Assembly: GCA_949126835.1 (NCBI GenBank) | Contig: OX421506.1 | Coordinates: 13,065,784-13,129,783 of the forward strand | Direction of reading: 5' to 3' | Source of the DNA: Anisus vortex | Taxonomy: Eukaryota > Mollusca > Gastropoda > Planorbidae | Length of the DNA: 64,000 bases | Part shown: piece by piece, positions 45,625 to 56,669 of the stretch | Layout of the letters: every line of letters starts with the position of its first letter | How positions within the stretch are numbered: position 1 is the first letter of the stretch | Notes under the pieces: model-generated | Databases searched by the model: none | The model's input: only the letters and a program-made list of their open reading frames with translations | Told to the model about the DNA's origin: nothing | Position numbers and translations under genes: made by a program

Positions 45625-45850
45625 GCCGGTGAACCCAGTTCTATCCAGCAATCCAGCCAAAAGGTTGGGTGCAAACTCCCAGTGGATGGCTGGATGGGAC
45701 TGCCAATGAGGATAAGGCGAAGTCACATATACTCCCTGCCAGAGGGGATCAGCTCCCAAAGAAGTGGGAGATATGTCAAACTATTCCAAATGGGGAACAG
45801 TGTTGGAGCATCAGAAAACGACCAGCCACGCAACCATAAAGCTTGCCGAT
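45625..45850 (+). repeat. Dispersed repeat of unknown class, copy 2
   Basis: Reverse-complement match of 11,160-11,395 over its whole length (GCCAAAAGGTTGGGTGCAAA, GGAACAGTGTTGGAGCATCA). Substitutions and small indels are frequent. Its right edge lies 5 bp from a micro-MITE. Confidence 0.6.
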
Positions 45851-45854
45851 GAAA

Positions 45855-45935
45855 TTAACCCTTCCCGTACCGACCTACTTCTATCTATGCTGCCTTCAGT
45901 TCCGCTATATTCGCGCCCGAGACTGTAAGGGTTAA
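45855..45935 (+). mobile_element. piggyBac-like micro-MITE, complete (81 bp with TTAA ends)
   Basis: Same length and ends as 44,412-44,492, with a few substitutions (TTCGCGCCCGAGACTG). Two full copies of equal length bounded by TTAA define the element ends. Confidence 0.75.
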
Positions 45936-46918
45936 AAGCCATACACTAGCGCTCTATTTACGTGTATGACAAATCTTTTGGGCTGGTTAAATAGCAAATT
46001 AAATGTGCTCTTTTTTTTACATAGATTTTTTTTAGTGCCTTTTAATGTTTCAAATTATTATCTAGTCTTTTAAATAATAATAATGGCTATTTATATAGCG
46101 TTTCTATCCGTGCTATTTTGGCATGCTCAGTATCTTTATGTGGGGGGGGGGGGGGGGGAACAGCAGGGAAATATTATTTACGAATGTTTGCAATTGATAA
46201 CGTCCTTAGTGATACCATGCCTCCTTTTTATATTCACATTAAATTGTTGAAATATGACAGGAAGGAAAAAAAAAGACAACTAGGGTTTGTCTCTTCTTGT
46301 CAAGTTCTAGGTGTGAGTGTGTGTGTGGGGGGGGGGGGGTTGGTGGGGTGCGGGAGCTTCCGTTGCACATAAATTTCTCTACTGAATAGTGTACGCCTTC
46401 AACTCTGACGTGGGGAAACTTAGTAAAAAAAAACAGTTAGGCCCGAGGATATCTTCTTTTTATTTAAAGGCAATCAGTGGTGGAGGATTTATAGGGTGTG
46501 TCTTTAGGCATGTGGATCATTGCAGGTTCACCCCTATTGGTAGGTGAACGTGTGTGTGGGGGGGGGGGGGGGGGTGGAAAGGGTTAACAATAGAAATGTA
46601 AGAACCTTTTTTTTAAACGTTCATACGTTCTCAATTTAAAGTACGTGTCTGACAACAACAATCCTCTTTTAATGGTGGCCTAATAGAAAGTGGTGCACTT
46701 GATGCACTATCTGCCCAAACCCTTTTATTACATTTCTTAGAAACTGCCTCAGCATTTGTATTCTTTTTTTCTTTTTTTTTGTTTAATAGAAATTTTGAAA
46801 AGAACGAACATATATAACAAACTATTAAAAACGTATATAGAAGAGTTAATAGATTGAAATAAATATCACCTATTTGCTAAAAAGCGCCATGAATTTATCA
46901 CGTTTAACAAAGGGCCAC
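45936..46918. other. Spacer with three long G runs
   Basis: Runs of 17, 13 and 17 Gs at 46,142-46,158, 46,327-46,339 and 46,558-46,574; the last two directly follow (GT)n. No gene. Confidence 0.5.
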
Positions 46919-46939
46919 GTGTAATATATATATTTATTT

Positions 46940-46990
<51 letters not shown>
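46919..46990. repeat. (TTA)n/(AT)n microsatellite
   Basis: TTATTATTATTA followed by a pure AT run. Confidence 0.9.
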
Positions 46991-46993
<3 letters not shown>

Positions 46994-47474
46994 GACTCCA
47001 CTGAAAGAACGCACGTTGTCACATAGTCATAAAGAAAAAAAAATGTATCGATAGGTTAAAAATGAAATTTTAAAAACACACAAATCCTAAATATTTAAAA
47101 GAAAACATTGATAATTCGTGTCAAAAAAATCATGGAAGCATTTATTGAAGCAATATTAATGTTGTTGGTGTTAACAATTGAAAAAAAGAGCCTATGCTAG
47201 TGGCTATAACTATAAGCTTCATTCATGGATTATGGTTGAAGCTGAATGTTTCGATGACTTAAAATGATCATTAAAAATAAATAGTGATCATAGCTACAGT
47301 TAAACGCTTGGTGAATGTAAAAACTGTTAAAAGTCAATAATTTATATTAAACAGCAAATACAACTTGCTTATGAATATTTAAAACAGTGTTAGTTATCTA
47401 TAATAATTGTAACTAGCCTGTTAAGTAAGTTTTGATTGTTAGGTTGTTCCAAACACTGTCATAAAATGTTTTAA

Positions 47475-47475
<1 letters not shown>
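46991..47475. other. Spacer
   Basis: AT-rich; nothing recognised. Confidence 0.4.
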
Positions 47476-47548
<73 letters not shown>

Positions 47549-47565
47549 ATGTGTGTGTAAGTGTG
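47476..47565. repeat. (AT)n(GT)n compound microsatellite
   Basis: About 29 AT units followed by GTGTGTGTGTGTATGTGTGT. Confidence 0.9.
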
Positions 47566-47797
47566 TATCAGCAATATTATATTGGTATAAGATATTTATG
47601 ATATCTAATATTTGCATGATTTGTGGACTCAAAAAAAAGCAGCTTTGACAGATCTCCAGGTAGCAGCATGTCGCCTTTATTGACTACTTACAGGTGTGTC
47701 AATAGACCAACCAGCATACCCCCCACCCCCCTCTCCCAACAGTAACAAAGATATCGCCATGCCTACCAGACTATCACAGTGTTTACCATAAACATCT

Positions 47798-48318
47798 CTC
47801 TTACTTTCTCTCTCTCGTGCTCTCTCTCTCTCTCACTCTCTCTCTCACTCTCTCTCTCATTCTCTCTCACTCTCTCTCTCACTCTCTCTCTCATTCTCTC
47901 TCACTCTCTCTCTCTCTCTCTCTCTCACTCTCTCTCTCACTCTCTCTCTCATTCTCTCTCACTCTCTCTCTCACTCTCTCTCTCATTCTCTCTCACTCTC
48001 TCTCTCACTCTCTCTCTCATTCTCTCTCACTCTCTCTCTCACACACACTCTATCTCTCTCAATCTCTCTATCTCTCTCACTCTCTCACTCTCTCACACAC
48101 ACACTCTCTCTCTCTCTCTCACTCTCTCTCTCATTCTCTCTCACTCTCTCTCTCTCACACACACTCTATCTCTCTCAATCTCTCTATCTCTCTCACTCTC
48201 TCACTCTCTCACACACACACTCTCTCTCTATCTCTCTCACTCTTTCTCTCTCTCATTCTCTCTCTCACTCTCTCTATCTCTCTCACTCTCTCTATCTCTC
48301 ATTCTTTCTATCTGTCTA
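47798..48318. repeat. Polypyrimidine (CT)n-rich array
   Basis: CTCTCTCTCACTCTCTCTCT, CATTCTCTCTCA and ACACACACTCTATC blocks recur in order, so the array has its own higher-order pattern. A roughly 135-bp block with ACACACACTC is duplicated around 48,040 and 48,155. Confidence 0.9.
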
Positions 48319-49245
48319 GCCAACATCCTCCCCCTTTATATATATATATCTTGTCCTGTACCCCCCCCCCCCCCCCCAAGCCTATCCTTGCTCCCTCTAT
48401 TTCAATGTTTACATGATCAACTTTATTCTCAGAGTAATAATTTCTCTCTTAAAAAAAAAAAACAAAAAGAGTATAAAGTAAAACGTTATTGATGATGTAA
48501 TGTGACCCCCCCTCCCCTTTTCTCCCCAAAACAAAAAAAAAGAATAAAACTATCACTCCCGATCTCTTGTTAATATCAGGGTGGCGCATGTTGCCCCCTC
48601 CAATGACAGATTACCCGAGTTACCGGTACAACAAAATACAAGATATGATTACGCTTGTCATCGCACACCCTTGAAAGGACCTTGCCCCATTAAATACCCC
48701 CACTCTCCTGCATATCTTTTAGGGACGCCGTTATGATGGTGAGATTTCGGGGTGGAAAGGGGGGTTCAAGTACTGTTGTTGCTCCCCTCCCACCATTTAG
48801 TAGACCCTCCTTTAGTTCGTCAAGTAAATCAACGTCATCCCTCCCCCCCCCCTTTCACTACCGTAACATACGCGCACAGTTATTTAGGCAATTGATATTC
48901 CGTTCTACAAATAAATGTTTTATGATATTGTATGAACTATAAATAGCCCACTGTTCGAGAGGGAAACCCGCTCTCTGATTGGTTGTTTTCGCGTCGTCAA
49001 CAATCGGGAAAGAATGGAATCACGAAAGGCGAAGTCGTCACGAACAACTAGTGATGACGTAGTTAGACATTTTTTCCCTTTCCACGCAATGAACAATAAA
49101 CTGATGTTTAAACAACACTGCACGTTTAAATGTAAAAATAACTATTATCAGTATCGGCGTTGTTTATTGTCTTAAAGCTTTAATAGTTAAACGTTTATAA
49201 ATAAATTACAAGACCGAGACAAAGGTAATAAAAGTATTAAAAGGG
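48319..49245. other. Spacer
   Basis: C runs at 48,361-48,377 and about 48,842-48,851; no gene is recognised. Confidence 0.4.
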
Positions 49246-49425
49246 GTAGTTAGATAGATAGATGGATAGATAGATAGATAGTTAGATAGAGATAAATAGA
49301 TAGATAGATGGATAGATAGATAGATAGTTAGATAGAGATAAATAGATAGATAGATAGATAGATAGATAGTTAGATAGAGATAAATAGATAGATAGATAGA
49401 TAGATAGATAGTTAGATAGAGATAA

Positions 49426-49514
<89 letters not shown>

Positions 49515-49548
49515 GATAAATATATAGATAGATAGATAGATAGATATA
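49246..49548. repeat. (GATA)n array
   Basis: GATA units with a recurring interruption GTTAGATAGAGATAAATAG, becoming pure GATA at about 49,430-49,510. Confidence 0.95.
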
Positions 49549-49728
49549 GATACGGACAGACGGACGGACGGATGGACGGACGGACGGACGGATGGACGGA
49601 TGGACGGACGGATGGGCGGATGGACGGACGGAAGGACGGATGGATGGATGAATGAATGGATAGGTGGAGGGTGGATGGACGGACGGATGAATGGAGGGTG
49701 GATGGATGGATGGACGGACGGACAGATG

Positions 49729-49760
<32 letters not shown>

Positions 49761-50038
49761 GACGGACGGAAGGACGGATGGATGGATGAATGAATGGATG
49801 GATGGAGGGTGGATGGATGGAGGGTGGATGGATGGATGGACGGACGGACAGATGGACGGACAGACAGACAGACAGACAGACAGGCGGACGGAAGGACGGA
49901 TGGATGGATGAATGAATGGATGGATGGAGGGTGGATGGACGGACGGATGGATGGAGGGTGGATGGATGGATGGACGGACGGACAGACGGACGGACGGACA
50001 GACAGACAGAAAGACAGACAGACAGACAGACGATAGAT
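49549..50038. repeat. (GGAC/GGAT/AGAC)n array with 120-140-bp higher-order repeats
   Basis: Tetranucleotides GGAC, GGAT and AGAC. The marker AATGAATGGA recurs at 49,651, 49,789 and 49,911 (138 and 122 bp apart). The Asp/Gly/Trp/Met-rich frames are translations of the repeat. Confidence 0.95.
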
Positions 50039-51780
50039 AGACAGGATTTGTTGTTAGAGAAACAGACGGCTATGAAGAAAGGGGGTGAGTGGTTGAAAGA
50101 GTGGGCGAAAGATGGAGGGAGAGAGAAAGTGAGATGAAGATAGAGAAATGGAGAGGGAGAGAGGAGGGAAACAGTGAGTGTGTAGGTACGAAAAGAGGGG
50201 GAAAGAGCGAGAGAGAGGGGGTAGCAGATAGAAAGGGTTGGAGATAAGTGACATGGGAAAAGAGAGATTGATAACTATATACAGTCAATTTACTAACGGT
50301 CTACCGATATTAAATAAAAGGGATGGGGGCATAAGAACAACTTCGCCCCACGAACCAACCATACTTTTTTTATGACATTTTTAACAAGAAAAACAAACTT
50401 CTTTACAAATATGTCTACAAATATATTTTGTCCTACTTCAAAATTGTTTTGCTTACTGCTAATCATATGCAGCTGAAATTTAAAATTATAATTAAAAAAA
50501 AAAACACCTGTTAATATTTTCCACCTTTCACTATAGAAACAAGTGTAATGAATCGAAACTGCGACTGCGCATGTCTAGTTTGAAAGGGGGGGGGGACATG
50601 TCTATCCATTCAGCCGAGACGGCAACTAGCTTTCCCCGCTCTCTTCCTTCACAACGTAAGCCACACCCCTTTCCACACCCAAGAAGCAATAGTATACGGT
50701 ATATAACTTTGTCGTCTGCTAGTACGTCACAGAACCAAACTTTTACACAAACGAATTAAAGATATTTTTTTGTATGAAAAGTGGGTGAGGAAAAAAATAG
50801 GGGTGGGGGGATGGGCTTAAAGTTAAACAATGGGATTATATTTGGACCGTATATATAGCTTCGTAAAGAAAACTTTTTCGACAAATCATAGAAATGGTGG
50901 CACTGACGAGAGCAGACTTGAGAGTGGAGACCGCGATTGGGGAGAGGGCGGGAAGGGGATTGGTAGGCAAAAGTAGGCCCTATTAAACAAACAACAGGGT
51001 CTCTGATAGTTAAGTATACATTCAACCTGCGATCGGTGCTGGACGCCGGACGCCCCCAATTGTACAGTGATACCAAAACAAGATACTAAGAGAAGATTAT
51101 CCTAGATAATTTATTGATTAAAACTAAATAATCAATTAAAGCTTAATTTGAAAATATTAAAAAAACAATCTGGATTTTATCAAAAAGCTATAAGGAAACT
51201 AGAGGGAGCTTTGGAACGGTCTTTTAAAAGCCATACAGACGTCTGCTATCGTTTACAGGTGTGGACAGTTTGAGGGAGAGCTTGTCTTTTGCTTACCTGA
51301 GGGCACATATCAACCTTTTACATTTTAGCCCTCGCTATTTGTCTCAAGCGAAGAAAGGATTCACGCAACTTTTAAACGAGTAACAAAAAAACAAAACAAG
51401 AAGAAAACGTAACAAAACACAACCGAAGCAAAAAGAAAAGGATTTTAAAAGTCATTTAAAGTAAAAACGTCAAGGGAAATTGTTACAAGCGTTTCTTTAC
51501 ACACAGGATTTTTCAATTCATTTTATATGTGTGTTGTTGTTATTTCGTCAACTACAATCAGAAGCTTAACGGATTTATGGACTTTTATTTACTGTTCGAT
51601 TCTTTCGGATTAATTTTACGTCAACTTTGGCTATATTGGATTAAAACAACAACAAACAACTGTTTTTTTTTTGTTTCGAGATTTAAAACTATACAGAGAA
51701 ACAGTGCTACTGATTTTTCTTTTCGGTGAAAGAATTTACTAGTGATTGTTTTTTTTACAATTAGTGAATATAAAAAGTGA
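50039..51780. other. Upstream region of the gene
   Basis: AG-rich up to about 50,235, then mixed sequence with runs of Gs near 50,587 and 50,803. This must contain the promoter and 5' UTR of the gene starting at 51,781 unless further upstream exons exist. TATATAA at about 50,701 followed by TACGTCAC is a possible core element, but its distance to the ATG (about 1.1 kb) makes this uncertain. I do not call a promoter. Confidence 0.35.
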
Positions 51781-51844
51781 ATGAAACAAAGAATGGTGAC
51801 TAAAGTTTGTGTTCTACTTCTGCTGAGTTTACTTCTGCCACCAA
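51781..51844 (+). CDS. Secreted protein of unknown family, exon 1 (signal peptide)
   Basis: It starts ATGAAACAAAGAATGGTGAC and encodes a typical secretory signal: basic n-region MKQRMVTK, then hydrophobic VCVLLLLSLLLPP. It ends with A before GTAAGT, a strong donor, in phase 1 (21 codons plus one base). Joining to exon 2 creates an Ile codon (A+TT) and gives IASW, with cleavage expected around the Ser-Trp. The product would be an ER-targeted, probably extracellular protein of at least 325 residues. Support: phase fits, and a signal peptide sits where the downstream part lacks one. Caveat: the gap to exon 2 is about 10 kb. Intermediate symmetrical phase-1 exons, or exon 1 belonging to another gene, cannot be excluded. 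An in-frame ATG at codon 5 is an alternative start. Confidence 0.6.
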
Positions 51845-52144
51845 GTAAGTTTTTTGTTTTTCTTTTCCACATTCAATCAGTTCTTGTCTTTTTTAGGTTT
51901 TCAGATTTATTGTTTATTTTTTTTTTTATTTTTGTATTTTCATTTTCTTTTCTTTTTTTGTTTTACGGCCTTGGTATTTTAATTAATGTTTTTAATAGAG
52001 CGGTCTCTACAAATTTTAATTAAATTTATTTTTTTTCAAATTTATATTTTGTTTCTTCTATTTTTACATCGTCAGTTGAATTCTTTTTTCAATGAATTTT
52101 AGTATTTTCTTAGTTTTTTTTAATTTTAGATTTTTTTTTAAATT

Positions 52145-52210
52145 TTGTTTAGTATTAGAACTAGATCTATTTCAATTTTGTTTAGTATTAGAACTAGATC
52201 TATTTCAATT
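52145..52210. repeat. 36-bp direct duplication
   Basis: TTTTGTTTAGTATTAGAACT followed by AGATCTATTTCAAT occurs twice in tandem. Confidence 0.8.
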
Positions 52211-52274
52211 TTTGTTATTTATATTTTAAAATTAAGCTTTTTTTGTAAGTTGTCTGCTGTTTTTTCTCCTATAG

Positions 52275-52277
52275 GCC

Positions 52278-52312
<35 letters not shown>

Positions 52313-52315
52313 CAA
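52275..52315. repeat. Short (AT)n
   Basis: AT run of about 13 units, followed within 50 bp by a short G run (52,351-52,360). Confidence 0.8.
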
Positions 52316-52429
52316 CATTTTAGTTTCGACAACAGCGCTACGGTTAAAGTTGGGGGGGGGGGTGAGAATTTGGTAGAATACTCTATACAGTCTCCATTAT
52401 GATTTTTTTTAAAAGTATGCAAATGACTG

Positions 52430-53845
52430 CGAGAAAAACAAATGACTTATATAACAGCGGGATCTTGAAGTGGTGCGACATTTTTGGATAGAATTTGAAT
52501 GCTAATGTGTTACCGTGTTAGCCCATTTCGCCTCTAAATGCATTTCATTTTTCATTAATATTTTTGCTTCCAATTTTTCAATTCAGAATTCACTCACATA
52601 ATTCAGACTTCACTCACATAATTCAGATATCTATTTCGATTCCTCACGTTCTGTTATAGTTCTGTAAGACAAATCAGTCCGTGTTTTTAAACGATGTCCA
52701 CCTAAACCAATTTTTATTTTATTTTGGGTTTTACTGTTACTGTATATTATAGACATTTATTATTACTATTAAAAAAATTATCTCGACAAATAAGAACCTT
52801 TATAACAGGTTTAAGCATATTTATTAGAAATAAATATGCAATTTATTTTATTTTACTTGTAGTGTTTCCGAAACACGCCAAAAAGCTACAACTGTTTTTA
52901 TTTTGTGACAGGTCTGTAGAAGTATTATAAAAAAAATGTATCATTATTTATATATAGCCTATAGATAGGATAATGGACCTAATAATACATAAGAAATACT
53001 TTTCATGTACTTTTTTTGGTATCCATCACTAAGGATTTGATTTTGAACATTATATTAATCATTATGTGCTTGTTGAATACTTGTTTTACAAACGCGCGGT
53101 TCTTTTTTTAATTTATTGGGTTAAAGCATTTTAATCAACTATTATCCAGGCTGTTATATAATGTATGGTGTTATTAATATCGCTTTTTAAATTATTATAA
53201 TCTGGTTCAATTAATCAATGTTGCGGTACGCTAATGATTTGTCGTTGTTCAAAAGTGGAATGAGCAATTTCCACAATTCCACTGTCTGAATGTTTGCATA
53301 ACACCGAAAAAATAAAACTCTCAAAAGAATTTATGAGACCATTTTATTAACTACAGCATTAATATTATTATTAGATTTTTATTAGATTTTACTTTCACTA
53401 AATATGCGAAAAATGATTTTGCCAGTAACGATAACGATCAAATACAATTTATCTCTTGCTTATTTCCCTTGGTAATTTCAAACACTTCAAACTGTTTCTC
53501 TTGCTACTTCAACAATTAAGTCCGCTACAATTGGAAATGTGTAGATCGAAAGATAAGATTAGAGTCTACTTGTGTATATATAAACATATAAATAATAGAT
53601 TTAGAATTTGGACTCAACTCTTTCGTACCTGTGCCTAGAAGATCCCAGTGAAATTTAATTAAAACATTTTATTTCACCTTTTTAAAATCTTATTTTGGAG
53701 ATCTTTAATGTTCGTTGTTAGTCCCATTTAAAGACAAGGCCCGGTGCGTAGTTTATAGCAGACGTAGACTATCACAGGCAAGGGGTGGGGAGTTTATTTG
53801 TATTTTTACAATTTAGTTTGGAAATAAATATTTTAACATTATATT
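52430..53845. other. Intronic, nothing recognised
   Basis: AT-rich sequence without gene or repeat signal. Confidence 0.4.
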
Positions 53846-53850
53846 TATGT

Positions 53851-54044
53851 GTTCGACTGGCGATCCAAAGGTTCTGGGCTCGAATCCTGGTGCAAGGTGG
53901 GATTTTTTCCCGGGACTTGAGGGTGCCCCTGATGGGTACCTGACATAAGATGGGGTAAAGTAAAGGCGGCTGGGCATTGTGCTGGCCACACATCCCCTAG
54001 TATGCCGTAGCACATAATCTGGTGAACGCTGCTTCGCCAGCCAT
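53851..54044 (+). mobile_element. SINE copy, A box missing
   Basis: It starts GTTCGACTGGCGATCCAAAG, has the B box GGGCTCGAATCC, then body CTGGGCATTGTGCTGGCCAC to AACGCTGCTTCGCCAGCC. Confidence 0.85.
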
Positions 54045-54045
54045 T

Positions 54046-54136
54046 GCGAGGGTCTCGGTTTCAAGCCCGGAAAATACCAAAGCAGACCCAAAAAAGGCAG
54101 ACTGGCATTGTTCTGGCCACACATTCCCTTTGCGAC
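54046..54136 (+). mobile_element. Second SINE-like fragment
   Basis: GTTTCAAGCCCGGAAAA (B-box-like) and GGCATTGTTCTGGCCACACA; it follows the previous copy directly, as a deleted relative. Confidence 0.6.
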
Positions 54137-55053
54137 AACAGAAACACGCATGGATGTATGCATCATTAATCTTATAGACCCCCAAACAGTTGTTTGAAAT
54201 GTGTCAGTTGTAATAATTACCTACTCTCTCCATAGTCATGCAACCAACCGTTCGGCTTCCACACACGGTGTGGGAACAAATTATAACTGCTAAGCTACAT
54301 AGACTGATTAGCAGGTGGTGGAGCGGGCAAGGGGGTGCATACAGATTAACAATCGGTTGCGGGGGGACCGAGGGGGGTGATGGGACCGGGGGAAGATGGC
54401 TCCACCTAGTAACACAACAATTCCGAGGAATTTTCGGCACCATGACAAATACTACTTCTGGGTTGTTCTTCGGCCTTGAAGGATTTTTTGTTTCTTTGTT
54501 GAGAAATATAATTTATTTTAAATAAACATTTTGCGCGCCACTTGAAGGGCCTGGGTGACAAGTGAATTACTTAATCCCCCCCCCCTGCTCCCCACTCCCC
54601 GCTTCTCTCACTCTCTCCTCTCAGATTCCGTGTGCCCATGCTCAAAATTGTCAAATTACTCTTGTATATGTTTTCTCTTGTGCATAATTACATCTCTATG
54701 AATAAAATTAAAATACATTACTTACATTCTTGGTGCAAGTTCTATAATTAACTTATGAAAAATACAAACGGAACATAAAAGCAACGTAAACAGGCCAGGT
54801 TTTTTTCCAGTTAGCTACCAATTATGTTTTCTTTTTTCAACATTTATGCTACCGCCCACAAGATGTACATTTACTGCTGCTTGGGATAATTTATTCATTT
54901 TTGTTTCTGACATGTTCTTTGCATAGGCCTACTATAATATGACCCAGCCTGACCGCCTTTTTTAGAAGTCAGGGTTACGACACTTAGAAAACCATTACAT
55001 GACAAATTATAGGTCACCAGTTTTCTCTTTCAAACAAAATATCGTGTGTGGAA

Positions 55054-55088
<35 letters not shown>

Positions 55089-55175
55089 TATATAAGGTTA
55101 TATATATAGACTATATAAGGTTTAAGCTAATAACCAATTTTATTATCTTATTCACCATGACTATTCTGTAAAGTG
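54137..55175. other. Intronic, nothing recognised
   Basis: A 95-codon frame at 54,238-54,525 has no domain. Short (AT)n(AG)n run at 55,053-55,095. Confidence 0.4.
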
Positions 55176-55416
55176 TAAGTAGTAAGTATAGTCTCACACT
55201 TCAGACCAATATGGCCTGTGAAGCATCGTTTCCGTGGCTTCGGCATACAAGAGGATTGCGTGGCCAGCACAATGCCGCACTTTCTCCCCCCATCTAATAT
55301 CAGGTACCCCCATCAGAGGTGAGTAGACTCGGGGGAAAACCCCTTTCACCAAGATTCAAACCCCGGGACCTTCGATATGCTATACCAGCGCTCTGCAACT
55401 AGGCCACGCGTGCCCC
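55176..55416 (-). mobile_element. SINE copy (diverged)
   Basis: Tail GTAAGTAGTAAGTATAG, body TGGCCAGCACAATGCC and TACCCCCATCAGAGG, inverse B box GATTCAAACCCCGGG, head AGGCCACGCGTGCCCC. Confidence 0.75.
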
Positions 55417-55538
55417 ACATTAAAATCTATGGTTTACTTAACAAATAGTTATACGTACATCTTCCAGTCCTGATAAGAAAAAAATATAAAAAAGTGGGGG
55501 GAGGGGGGAGTAACTAGCAAAAAAACAAAGATAATAAA

Positions 55539-55540
<2 letters not shown>

Positions 55541-55623
<83 letters not shown>

Positions 55624-55625
55624 GT
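55541..55625. repeat. (AT)n microsatellite
   Basis: About 40 AT units. Confidence 0.95.
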
Positions 55626-56315
55626 CTATATGTCGTGAAATAAGTAGGCTAAAATGTATTATATTCATTTCAGTAGCTTTTATAATGTATTAAAATTTGA
55701 ATTCACGAAGTATGCACGGCCATAAGTTACAACAACACAAAAAAGTGTTAAGACGGGACGTTATTTGTCATCCGGATATGATGAAGGAAAGACTTAATGA
55801 CGGAGTTGTCAGACAGACGGACACACAGAGAGATAGATGTGTAACCTTTCTTGAACCCTGACACACCCAACTTCCCACTCCAACTTTCTCTCTCTTTTAC
55901 TCTCCCTCTCTCTATCCATCTCTTTCTCTCGTTCACTCTCTCTCTCTCTCTCTGTTTAATATTGTCGGCATACGATGGTAGCCGTGTACATAATAATTAT
56001 AAGAGGAAATAACACACAACTAAATCTAAGGCATGAGATATCCATGGATCCTCCTTAATAATAGGTAGGGTTTGCGTTCGAAGAGAGAGAGAGTGAGGTG
56101 GGTTAGTGAATGGGATTAGGGCATGGTCGTATACAAGGAGAAGGGTAAAGGGGGCAGGCAGACCGTGAGGGGTGTGGGGTCGGGGGGACAAGCAGTGTAC
56201 AGCGTAGAGAGAATTTAAAGTACAGTAAAACTTTACAACAGAAAGAAACAGATTGAGAAGTTACATACAAGCATATGCTTGAAAATTGGGGGAGGGGTGA
56301 CTAAAACCCCATATG
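55626..56315. other. Intronic, short CT and AG runs
   Basis: CT-rich run at 55,885-55,951 and AG-rich run at about 56,080-56,095; no gene. Confidence 0.4.
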
Positions 56316-56317
56316 AA

Positions 56318-56669
56318 GTCTGCGTAGAACCATAGATTCTACCTATAATGTCTGCGTAGAACCATAGATTCTACCTGTAATGTCTGCGTAGAACCATAGA
56401 TTCTACCTATAATGTCTGCGTAGAACCATAGATTCTACCTGTAATGTCTGCGTAGAACCATAGATTCTACCTGTAATGTCTGCGTAGAACCATAGATTCT
56501 ACCTATAATGTCTGCGTAGAACCATAGATTCTACCTATAATGTCTGCGTAGAACCATAGATTCTACCTATAATGTCTGCGTAGAACCATAGATTCTACCT
56601 ATAATGTCTGCGTAGAACCATAGATTCTACCTATAATGTCTGCGTAGAACCATAGATTCTACCTGTAAT
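56318..56669. repeat. 32-bp minisatellite, 11 copies, each with a hairpin
   Basis: Eleven exact-length units starting GTCTGCGTAGAACCATAGAT. Variation is almost only A/G at one site (CCTATAAT or CCTGTAAT). Each unit contains GTAGAA-CCATAGA-TTCTAC, a 6-bp inverted repeat. Confidence 0.95.

Noticed and set aside
47779..48492. 237-codon Ser/Leu-rich frame
   Set aside because: Translation of CT-dinucleotide-rich sequence; the same holds for frames at 3,463-5,318.
49600..50137. Asp/Gly/Trp/Met-rich frames
   Set aside because: Translations of GGAC/GGAT/AGAC tetranucleotide repeats.
50695..50735. TATATAA followed by TACGTCAC as core promoter of the gene
   Set aside because: About 1.1 kb from the start codon with no supporting signal; TATA-like words are frequent in AT-rich sequence.
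51765..51780. TATAAAAAG as a TATA box for the gene
   Set aside because: It ends only a few bases before the start codon, too close to direct a transcript that includes that ATG.
54238..54525. 95-codon frame with Gly-rich stretch
   Set aside because: No domain, no coding bias visible, and it lies within a putative intron.
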